A stretch of DNA of 5,403 nt, taken from the NCBI GenBank assembly GCA_019689775.1, contig JADGGV010000304.1:1-5403 (forward strand), read 5' to 3'. Of this stretch, positions 1-5,222 are shown one piece after another (the first letter of the stretch is position 1; each line of letters starts with the position of its first letter). The translations under genes were made by a program, and so were the position numbers. Origin of the DNA: Gemmatimonadota bacterium. GTDB taxonomy: Bacteria; Gemmatimonadota; Gemmatimonadetes; Longimicrobiales; RSA9. The notes beneath the pieces were generated by a model that was given only the letters and a program-made list of their open reading frames with translations, had not been told where the DNA came from and searched no databases.

Positions 1-140
1 ACCCACCACCACAGGCTACGCTGGCCGCCGCGGCCGCGCCAGCGCCGCGGACGCCGACCTCGGCACGCAGCACCCCTCGCGCCGGGCTCGACCGCCCGCC
101 CGACGTCCCCCGCCGCGCCCGTCCGACCGAAGCCCGGACC

Positions 141-165
141 TTGCACTAAATCATTGTTGTATCAT
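141..165 (+). promoter_or_regulatory. AT-rich island, candidate promoter of the secreted-protein gene
   Basis: This is the only clearly AT-rich stretch of the window. It contains TTGCAC at 141-146, which resembles a -35 box, and TATCAT at 160-165, which resembles a -10 box. The gap between them is only 13 bases against the usual 16-18, so they cannot be a standard sigma-70 pair as written. TATCAT alone may act as a -10 with a poor -35. The position, about 97 bases upstream of the ATG at 262, suits a promoter with a moderate 5' leader. Sigma-54 was considered because TTGCA is present, but the required GG ten bases before the GC is missing. Confidence 0.3.
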
Positions 166-250
166 GAGTTCGGGCCGCATCCCGGATGGATACCGCCGGA
201 ATGTGACCTTTTCCCGGCTGGTTCGTGTAGGAGGAGGAAGTCCACCCGCA

Positions 251-255
251 GGAGG
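251..255 (+). promoter_or_regulatory. Ribosome binding site (GGAGG) that fixes the start at 262
   Basis: GGAGG lies six bases before the ATG at 262, which is near-ideal spacing. It selects the frame that begins with a signal peptide over the overlapping frame starting at the GTG at 258, whose product lacks any such feature. Confidence 0.8.
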
Positions 256-261
256 GAGTGA

Positions 262-1068
262 ATGGGTCGTACGAGCACGCTCGCGCTGGCGATGGGGCTG
301 GTCGTCTCGCTCGGGATGGCCACGCCGGCCGCGGCGCAGCAGGGGCACCACGGCGGCGACGGGCACGGCAAGGGACACGGCCACGGGCCGCCGGCGGCGA
401 CGGTGCATCGCGACGAGTGGGCCGCCCGGCGCGCGGCCGCCGTACCGGTGCGGCGGGTCGCCGACGTGCGCTACGAGACGCGCGCCGGCTCCCGGACCGG
501 ACTGAGCGACATCATGCGCGGGCGCATGGGCGTGTCGACGCGGACGTACGACCGGAGCCGCGTCTACGTGCACCGCGACCACGACCGCGACCGCCGCGAC
601 CATCGCCACGACCGCGACTGGTACCGCTACCGCTACCACCGCCACGACCGGCGTGTGAGCTACGACCGGTACGCCGGGTCGTGGAGGGGGGCGGGCGGCC
701 CGAAGTTCTGCCGCACCGGCGCGGGGCATCCGGTCTACGGCCGGGCGTGGTGCATCCAGAAGGGCTTCGGCCTCGGCGGCAACCGCTGGGACCGGGTGTA
801 CTGGGGCGACGCGTGGCTGCGGCATGCGCGCGCGAGCGGGGCGGTCGCTCGGGTCGGGCTCTCCGACATCCTGGGCTCGGCGATGTACGGCCGGCTGGAT
901 GCGCGTCGGCGTCACTTCGGCTACGCCGCTCCGCTGAGCGGGCGCTGGTTCCGCACGGAGAGCGGCGCGCCGGCGCTGCTGATCCGCGCGGGGACGCAGC
1001 CGCTGGCGGAGCTGATCGACACGAACCGCGACGGCCGGGCGGACCTGGTGCTGCTGCGCCGGGCGTAG
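262..1068 (+). CDS. Secreted His/Arg/Asp/Tyr-rich protein of unknown function
   Basis: The 268-residue product is not a family I can name. Seen in the sequence: residues 1-25 form a classic Sec signal peptide (basic start, hydrophobic core ALAMGLVVSLGMA, then PAAA before QQ), so the mature protein is probably exported. A Gly/His-rich patch follows (28-42), then a GLSDI motif (80-84). A highly charged low-complexity stretch at about 104-131 consists almost only of His, Arg, Asp, Tyr and Trp. A compact motif holds the only two cysteines (C150 and C164) around GHP (155-157) and WC (163-164). A second GLSDI sits at 199-203. The C-terminus has DTNRDGRAD (253-261), matching the DxNxDGxxD calcium loop of FG-GAP/EF-hand-like proteins. 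Inference: a periplasmic or surface protein, possibly metal-binding and with one disulphide. The His-rich part recalls RcnB-like periplasmic metal proteins, but the rest does not fit that family clearly. It is followed by its own terminator and appears monocistronic. Confidence 0.85.
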   Translation: MGRTSTLALAMGLVVSLGMATPAAAQQGHHGGDGHGKGHGHGPPAATVHRDEWAARRAAAVPVRRVADVRYETRAGSRTGLSDIMRGRMGVSTRTYDRSRVYVHRDHDRDRRDHRHDRDWYRYRYHRHDRRVSYDRYAGSWRGAGGPKFCRTGAGHPVYGRAWCIQKGFGLGGNRWDRVYWGDAWLRHARASGAVARVGLSDILGSAMYGRLDARRRHFGYAAPLSGRWFRTESGAPALLIRAGTQPLAELIDTNRDGRADLVLLRRA

Positions 1069-1087
1069 TCCGCCACCGTTCCATCCG

Positions 1088-1118
1088 CGCGTCGTCGGTC
1101 CCATCCGAAGGCGACGCG
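1088..1118. repeat. Stem-loop in the convergent gap, no T tract
   Basis: CGCGTCG (1088-1094) pairs with CGACGCG (1112-1118). Inside it TCGG (1095-1098) pairs with CCGA (1105-1108), leaving a 3-base bulge (1109-1111) and a 6-base loop (1099-1104). It starts 19 bases after the stop of the plus-strand gene. With no T run on either side it is not a textbook intrinsic terminator, but it could protect the 3' end of either convergent transcript. Chance pairing is possible at this G+C content. Confidence 0.4.
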
Positions 1119-1144
1119 GCGGCCCCCGTCTCACCCGGCTCGAT

Positions 1145-1176
1145 CCCCCGGCTCGGGTGAGGCGGGGGTTCGTTTT
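1145..1176 (+). terminator. Intrinsic terminator of the secreted-protein gene
   Basis: CCCCCGGCTC (1145-1154) pairs with GAGGCGGGGG (1159-1168) in nine of ten positions, the exception being a G-G mismatch at 1151/1162. The loop is the 4-base GGGT. The tail TTCGTTTT (1169-1176) supplies the U-rich run on the plus strand. It lies 76 bases after the stop at 1068. On the minus strand the same stem would form, but no T tract follows, so it suits the plus-strand gene much better than the converging one. Confidence 0.7.
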
Positions 1177-1198
1177 CCCGGCCCCCCGGCGCGCCGCC

Positions 1199-2179
1199 CT
1201 AGTACCTCGCCGCCATGGTGAAGTCCAGCGGGATGGAGTCGAGCCCGTTCGCGTCCGTCCAGACGATCTCGTAGCGCGGCCTCGCCGCGAGGAGCCCGGG
1301 TGCGCGGTCGACGAACTGGCCGGCGCCCGCCGGGAGCCGGGCGATCTCCTGGAACGACTGGCCGGGGAACGCCCGCAGGATGCGGAAGCGGACGGCGAGC
1401 GGCCCGGGCATCCAGGTGAGGCGGACCGAGTCGGCGCCGAGAGCGGTGGCCCGCGGCCGGGCGATGCCCGCGAGCGGCCGCGGCACGATCTCGTCGAAGC
1501 CGACCGGCTGCGACGTCATGCCGGCGTCGTCGACCCACTCGATCTGATAGCGCGGGGCGTGGTCGAGCAGCCCGGGGACGGAGTCGGTGAAGCCGGCCGC
1601 GCCGCGCGGCAGCTCGGCGATCGTCCGGGCCGGGCCGCCGTCCAGCGAGCGCAGGATCCGGAACCCGGCGGCCGCGGGCCGGGGCACCCAGGCGAGGCGC
1701 ACGGCGTCGTCCGACAGGCGGTGCGCGCTCGGGTCGGCGAGGCCGGGCTGGACGCCGATCGTGCCGTCCGTGGCGCCGGCCGGCGAGCGCCGCGGATCGA
1801 CGAGCGCGACGCCGACGAGCCGGCCGGCGCCGTCCTCGTCGACGGCGACGACCTGGTACGACAGCGGCTCCGCCACCCCACCGAGCGGCTGCGTGAACCG
1901 GGTTTGCGTGCCGCCGACCTCGCCGACGACCGCGTAGGCGCCCGCGCCGATGGCGCGGAGGATCCGGAACGCGGCCGGCGGCGCGTGGCCAAGGTCGGAC
2001 CAGCTCAGCGCGAGCTGGCCGTCGGGCGTGATGGCGGCCGTGACGCCGGGGCCCGGCGCGCCCGCCATCTGCTGTGCGCGCCCGCCGCCCGCCGCGCCGG
2101 CCAGGACGAGGCCGACGACGAGCGGACGCAGGAAGCGGTGGTGGGGCGACGAGGACCGGCGACGTGGGACGGGGCTCAT
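1199..2179 (-). CDS. Secreted protein with three fibronectin-III-like repeats
   Basis: The 326-residue product has an export signal: Arg-rich residues 1-19, hydrophobic LVVGLVLAGAA (about 20-30), and a likely cleavage after GGRA before QQ (36-37). The rest is three fibronectin-type-III-like modules at roughly 47-128, 150-232 and 242-322. Each has the B-strand Trp (LSW 60, LAW 164, LTW 256), an identical FRILR (71-75, 173-177, 265-269) and the F-strand Tyr (108, 211, 303). Modules 2 and 3 are close copies, sharing LPxGA, PGLL, PRYxI and W-D-G spacing; module 1 has diverged. No catalytic domain, membrane anchor or sorting signal is visible, so it is probably a binding or structural protein in the periplasm or outside the cell. 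GGAG (2187-2190), seven bases upstream, supports the ATG at 2179. It lies 93 bases downstream of aceA on the same strand; co-transcription is possible but unproven. Confidence 0.85.
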   Translation of the reverse strand: MSPVPRRRSSSPHHRFLRPLVVGLVLAGAAGGGRAQQMAGAPGPGVTAAITPDGQLALSWSDLGHAPPAAFRILRAIGAGAYAVVGEVGGTQTRFTQPLGGVAEPLSYQVVAVDEDGAGRLVGVALVDPRRSPAGATDGTIGVQPGLADPSAHRLSDDAVRLAWVPRPAAAGFRILRSLDGGPARTIAELPRGAAGFTDSVPGLLDHAPRYQIEWVDDAGMTSQPVGFDEIVPRPLAGIARPRATALGADSVRLTWMPGPLAVRFRILRAFPGQSFQEIARLPAGAGQFVDRAPGLLAARPRYEIVWTDANGLDSIPLDFTMAARY

Positions 2180-2201
2180 CGGGCGACTCCGCTGCTGCCC
2201 G

Positions 2202-2223
2202 CGCTCGCCGCGCGCGGCGGGCG
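2202..2223. repeat. GC-only palindrome upstream of the FN3-repeat gene
   Basis: The core CGCCGCGCGCGGCG (2206-2219) is a perfect 14-base palindrome. With one G-T wobble (2205/2220) the pairing extends to 2202-2204 with 2221-2223. On the minus-strand RNA it ends 12 bases before the GGAG ribosome binding site of the FN3-repeat gene. Its outer arm shares bases 2220-2223 with the neighbouring hairpin at 2220-2244, so the two full stems cannot coexist. It may be an operator, a leader structure or a chance product of the composition. Confidence 0.4.
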
Positions 2224-2244
2224 GCCGGCGGAGCGCCGGCCGCC
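2220..2244 (-). terminator. Strong GC hairpin after aceA, possible weak terminator or 3'-end stabiliser
   Basis: GGCGGCCGGCG (2220-2230) and CGCCGGCCGC plus one C (2234-2244) form an uninterrupted 11-bp stem with a 3-base loop (2231-2233). It starts 28 bases beyond the aceA stop in the direction of transcription. No T tract follows on the minus strand, so it lacks the second half of an intrinsic terminator. It may instead stabilise the aceBA mRNA 3' end, aid factor-dependent termination, or attenuate read-through into the FN3-repeat gene. Confidence 0.45.
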
Positions 2245-2272
2245 GGGAGTCGACGCCGTAACTTTCGCGCCG

Positions 2273-3556
2273 CTAGAACTGCGCTTCCTCGGTCGAGCCG
2301 GTCAGCGCCGCCGTCGTCGCCTGGCCGGCGCTGACGGCGAGGAGCACGCGGTCGAAGTAGCCGGCGCCGACCTCGCGCTGGTGCTTCGTGGCCGTGTAGC
2401 CGGCCGACTCGAGCTCGAACTCGCGCCGCTGCACCTCGACGTACGCGGGCATGCCGGCCTCGCCGTAGCCGCGGGCCAGCTCGAACGTGTGCAGGTTGAT
2501 CAGGTGCCAGCCGGCCAGCGTGATGAACTGGAAGCGATAGCCCATCGCGGCCAGCTCCGCCTGGAAGCGCGCGATGCTGGCGGCGTCCAGGTGCCGGGCC
2601 CAGTTGAACGACGGCGAGCAGTTGTACGCGAGCAGCTTGTCGGGGTACTCCGCGCGCACGCCCTCGGCGAAGCGCCGCGCCTCCGCCAGGTCCGGCATCG
2701 CCGTCTCGCACCAGAGCAGGTCGGCGTACGGCGCGTACGCCCGCGCCCGCGCGATCGCCGCGTCCAGCCCGCAGCGCACGCGGTAGAACCCCTCCGGCGT
2801 GCGCCCGCCCTCGCAGAACTCGCGGTCGCGCTCGTCGACGTCGCTCGTCAGCAGCGTCGCGGCGTTCGCGTCCGTGCGCGCGACGAGGAGCATCGGCACG
2901 TCCAGCACGTCGGCGGCCAGCCGCGCCGCGTTCAAGGTGCGGATGAACTGCGACGTCGGCACCAGCACCTTCCCGCCCAGGTGGCCGCACTTCTTCTCGG
3001 CCGCGAGCTGGTCCTCGAAGTGGACGCCGGCCGCGCCGGCCTCGATCATCGCCTTCATCAGCTCGAACGCGTGGATCGGCCCGCCGAAGCCGGCCTCCGC
3101 GTCCGCGACGATGGGCGCCAGCCAGTAGCGGTCGCGCTTCCCCTCGCTCCACTCGATCTGGTCGGCGCGCAGCAGCGCGCTGTTCACCCGCCGCACCAGC
3201 GCCGGCACGCTGTTCGCCGGGTAGAGCGACTGATCGGGGTACGTCTGCCCGGCCAGGTTCATGTCCCCGGCGACCTGCCAGCCGCTGAGATAGATCGCCG
3301 GCAGCCCGGCCTTCACCATCTGCACCGCCTGCGCGCCCGTGAGCGCGCCGAACGTGCGGACGGCCTCGTCGCCGTGGAGCAGCTCCCACAGGCGCTCGGC
3401 GCCCATCCGCGCGAGCGTGTGCTCGATGCGCACACTGCCGCGCAGCCGCACCACGTCCTCCGCGGTGAAGTCCCGCCGGATCCCGCGCCAGCGCGGATCG
3501 GTCGCCCAGCGTGCCTCCAGCTCCGCGACCTCGCCGGAGTAGTCCGTGTGCCGCAT
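2273..3556 (-). CDS. aceA: Isocitrate lyase
   Basis: Cytosolic enzyme that cleaves isocitrate to succinate and glyoxylate, the first step of the glyoxylate bypass. At 427 residues it matches the bacterial AceA type (E. coli about 434). Visible motifs in order: SGWQVAGDMN (91-100), the Mg-binding region ADAEAGFGG (151-159), HFEDQ (179-183), the signature KKCGHL (188-193) with catalytic Cys190, ARTDA (226-230), the active-site stretch YNCSPSFNW (311-319), and the C-terminal lid segment ending TGSTEEAQF, typical of the family. Nothing is missing or broken. The ATG at 3556 is chosen because AGGAGG (3561-3566) precedes it by four bases and the N-terminus (DYSGEVAELEARW) fits family starts. It lies 70 bases after aceB on the same strand, so the two are very likely co-transcribed. 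A perfect palindrome abuts its ribosome binding site. Confidence 0.97.
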   Translation of the reverse strand: MRHTDYSGEVAELEARWATDPRWRGIRRDFTAEDVVRLRGSVRIEHTLARMGAERLWELLHGDEAVRTFGALTGAQAVQMVKAGLPAIYLSGWQVAGDMNLAGQTYPDQSLYPANSVPALVRRVNSALLRADQIEWSEGKRDRYWLAPIVADAEAGFGGPIHAFELMKAMIEAGAAGVHFEDQLAAEKKCGHLGGKVLVPTSQFIRTLNAARLAADVLDVPMLLVARTDANAATLLTSDVDERDREFCEGGRTPEGFYRVRCGLDAAIARARAYAPYADLLWCETAMPDLAEARRFAEGVRAEYPDKLLAYNCSPSFNWARHLDAASIARFQAELAAMGYRFQFITLAGWHLINLHTFELARGYGEAGMPAYVEVQRREFELESAGYTATKHQREVGAGYFDRVLLAVSAGQATTAALTGSTEEAQF

Positions 3557-3560
3557 GTCG

Positions 3561-3566
3561 CCTCCT
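3561..3566 (-). promoter_or_regulatory. aceA ribosome binding site next to a palindrome
   Basis: The minus strand reads AGGAGG here, a full Shine-Dalgarno match four bases before the aceA ATG, slightly closer than the usual 5-9. One base separates it from the 14-base palindrome at 3568-3581. Folding of that palindrome could therefore affect ribosome access. aceB, by contrast, has only a weak GAG-type site, so aceA may be translated more strongly from the shared message. Confidence 0.75.
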
Positions 3567-3567
3567 C

Positions 3568-3581
3568 GCGGCTCGAGCCGC
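3568..3581. repeat. 14-base perfect palindrome in the aceB-aceA gap
   Basis: GCGGCTCGAGCCGC reads the same on both strands. In RNA it can form a 5-bp stem with a TCGA loop immediately upstream of the aceA Shine-Dalgarno. As DNA it could be an operator half-site pair. No known regulator consensus is recognised in it. Confidence 0.45.
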
Positions 3582-3592
3582 AGCCCGCGGCC

Positions 3593-3610
3593 GCGCCCGA
3601 TGCCGGGCGC
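3593..3610. repeat. Intercistronic hairpin between aceB and aceA
   Basis: GCGCCCG (3593-3599) pairs perfectly with CGGGCGC (3604-3610) around a 4-base loop (3600-3603). On the message it lies 16 bases after the aceB stop, followed by the 3568-3581 palindrome. No T tract follows, so full termination is not expected. It could act as an RNA-processing or stability element separating aceB and aceA expression. Confidence 0.4.
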
Positions 3611-3626
3611 CGCGCCGCCTCCGATG

Positions 3627-5222
3627 CTAGTCCAGCAGCGGGTATCCGATCAGCGTCAGGAACGGGATGAAGTCCGCGGAGAGCACCAGATCGTCGAGCA
3701 GCGCGGCGGCGCGCCCGAGGCGCTGCTCGTCGGCGCCCGGCTGCGCGAGCAGCCGGCTCAGCGCCTGGTCGCGGATGCTCCGGTACATCGCCTCCGTCAC
3801 CGCCTCGCCCTCCGCCGTCGTCGCGCCCAGCCGCAGCCATTGCCAGAGCTGCGCGCGCGAGATCTCCGCCGTCGCCGCATCCTCCATCAGGTTGTAGATC
3901 GCCACGGCGCCCGTCCCGCCCAGCCACGCCGCCAGGTACTGGAGCGCGACGTCGACGTTCGTCAGCACGCCCTGGAGCGTCACCGACGCGCCCGGGATCG
4001 CCACGTCGAGGAGCGCCGCCGCGTCCGCCGGCGCCGGCTCGCGCCCGGCCTCGAGCTGGTTCGGCCGCTCGCCGAGGCGCCGGTCGAAGACCTCCCGCGC
4101 GACCGGCACCAGGTCCGGGTGCGCGACCCACGTGCCGTCGAAGCCCTGCCCCGCCTCCCGCTCCTTGTCCTCCCGCACCTTCGCCAACGCCCGCTCGGTC
4201 ACCTCCGGGTCGCGCCGGTTCGGGATGAACGCCGCCATCCCGCCGATCGCGTGCGCGCCGCGGCGGTGGCACGTCCGCGCCAGCAGCTCGGCGTACGCGC
4301 GCATGAACGGCACGGTCATCGTGACCTGCGCCCGGTCGGGGAGCAGGAACTCGCGATGCGCGTGGAACTTCTTGATTACGCTGAAGATGTAGTCCCAGCG
4401 CCCCGCGTTCAGCCCGGCGCTGTGCTCGCGCAGCTCCCAGAGGATCTCCTCCATCTCGAACGCGGCGAGGATCGTCTCGATCAGCACCGTCGCGCGGATG
4501 CTGCCCCGCGGGACGCCGAGCACATCCTGCGCGGCGACGAACACGTCGTTCCAGAGCCGCGCCTCGAGGTGGCTCTCCAGCTTCGGCAGGTAGAAGTACG
4601 GCCCGGTGCCGCGCGACAGCAGCTCCCGGGCGTTGTGGTAGAAGTACAGCCCGAAGTCGAAGAGCGAGGCGGACACCGGCTCGCCGTCCACCTCGACGTG
4701 CCGCTCGGGGAGGTGCCAGCCGCGCGGCCGCACGACGAGCGTCGCCGTCCGCTCCGCCAACCGGTACTCCTTCCCGCCGGCCGAGAGCGCGATCGTGCGA
4801 CGCACCGCATCCTGGAGGTTCGCCTGCCCCTGCACGACGTTCGCCCACGTCGGCGAGAGCGCGTCCTCGAAGTCCGCCATGAACACCTTCGCGCCGGAGT
4901 TCAGCGCGTTGATGATCATCTTCCGCTCGGCCGGTCCCGTGATCTCGACGCGCCGGTCGCGCAGGTCCGGCGGCGCCTCCGCCACGCGCCACGCCGCCTC
5001 CCGGATCTCGCGCGTCTCCTCCAGGAAGCCCGGGCGCGCGCCCGCATCCAGCGCCGCCTGCCTCGCCTCGCGCGCCCGCAGCAGCTCGCGCCGCCGCGCG
5101 TCGAACCGCCGCTGGAGCAGCGCGACGAACTCCAGCGCCCCGGGCGTGAGCACCCGCTCCGCCCCGTCCACGCGCGCGCCGACGATGCGCACGCCCTCGA
5201 CAAGCGTGGTCTGCTGGGACAT
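3627..5222 (-). CDS. aceB: Malate synthase A
   Basis: Cytosolic enzyme that condenses glyoxylate with acetyl-CoA to malate and CoA, completing the glyoxylate bypass. The 531 residues match the A-type enzyme (E. coli AceB 533), not the roughly 720-residue G type. Visible motifs: NALNSGAKVFMADFEDA (105-121), RPRGWH (165-170) with the expected catalytic Arg, YFYLPKLESH (209-218), VLIET with E249 and the family signature REHSAGLNAGRWDYIF (265-280) with D277, the expected Mg ligands by homology, GGMAAFIP (327-334), FDGTWVAHPD (361-370), and LMEDAATAEISR (445-456) with D448, the expected catalytic base. The C-terminus FLTLIGYPLLD is typical, so the gene is complete. The ATG at 5222 is preferred because the frame upstream to 5357 encodes an Arg-rich run unlike any family N-terminus. 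Only a weak GAG-type ribosome site precedes it. First gene of the aceBA unit. Confidence 0.97.
   Translation of the reverse strand: MSQQTTLVEGVRIVGARVDGAERVLTPGALEFVALLQRRFDARRRELLRAREARQAALDAGARPGFLEETREIREAAWRVAEAPPDLRDRRVEITGPAERKMIINALNSGAKVFMADFEDALSPTWANVVQGQANLQDAVRRTIALSAGGKEYRLAERTATLVVRPRGWHLPERHVEVDGEPVSASLFDFGLYFYHNARELLSRGTGPYFYLPKLESHLEARLWNDVFVAAQDVLGVPRGSIRATVLIETILAAFEMEEILWELREHSAGLNAGRWDYIFSVIKKFHAHREFLLPDRAQVTMTVPFMRAYAELLARTCHRRGAHAIGGMAAFIPNRRDPEVTERALAKVREDKEREAGQGFDGTWVAHPDLVPVAREVFDRRLGERPNQLEAGREPAPADAAALLDVAIPGASVTLQGVLTNVDVALQYLAAWLGGTGAVAIYNLMEDAATAEISRAQLWQWLRLGATTAEGEAVTEAMYRSIRDQALSRLLAQPGADEQRLGRAAALLDDLVLSADFIPFLTLIGYPLLD

Larger units (their letters stand above)
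1..261. other. Left-edge region without a convincing gene
   Basis: No supported gene lies here. One plus-strand frame (positions 3-149) is open from the edge to a TAA at 147-149, but the encoded residues are a Pro/Ala/Arg-rich string typical of spurious frames in GC-rich DNA. It could still be the tail of a gene cut by the window. A 7-bp inverted repeat, CGCTGGC (19-25) with GCCAGCG (38-44), has a 12-base GC-only loop and no T tract, so it is at best a weak terminator remnant. The part from about 141 to 261 is the leader of the gene starting at 262. It holds the AT-rich island described separately and two purine-rich Shine-Dalgarno-like stretches (229-240 and 251-257), of which only the second is placed to serve a start codon. 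Confidence 0.5.

Noticed and set aside
130..145. Possible sigma-54 promoter at TTGCA (141-145)
   Set aside because: The obligatory GG ten bases before the GC is absent.
258..1160. Alternative plus-strand frame starting at GTG 258
   Set aside because: It overlaps the 262 frame, lacks a signal peptide and is Arg/Gly/Pro-rich. The GGAGG spacing and the signal peptide favour 262.
1131..3389. 752-codon minus-strand frame spanning aceA and the FN3-repeat gene
   Set aside because: It is out of frame with both recognised proteins and is low-complexity Arg/Gly/Ala sequence.
1157..3670. Very long plus-strand open frame (837 codons) antisense to the FN3-repeat gene and aceA
   Set aside because: Its product is an Arg/Ala/Gly/Val-rich string with no recognisable domain, and the opposite strand encodes a clear isocitrate lyase. 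Long antisense frames are common when third codon positions are nearly all G or C.
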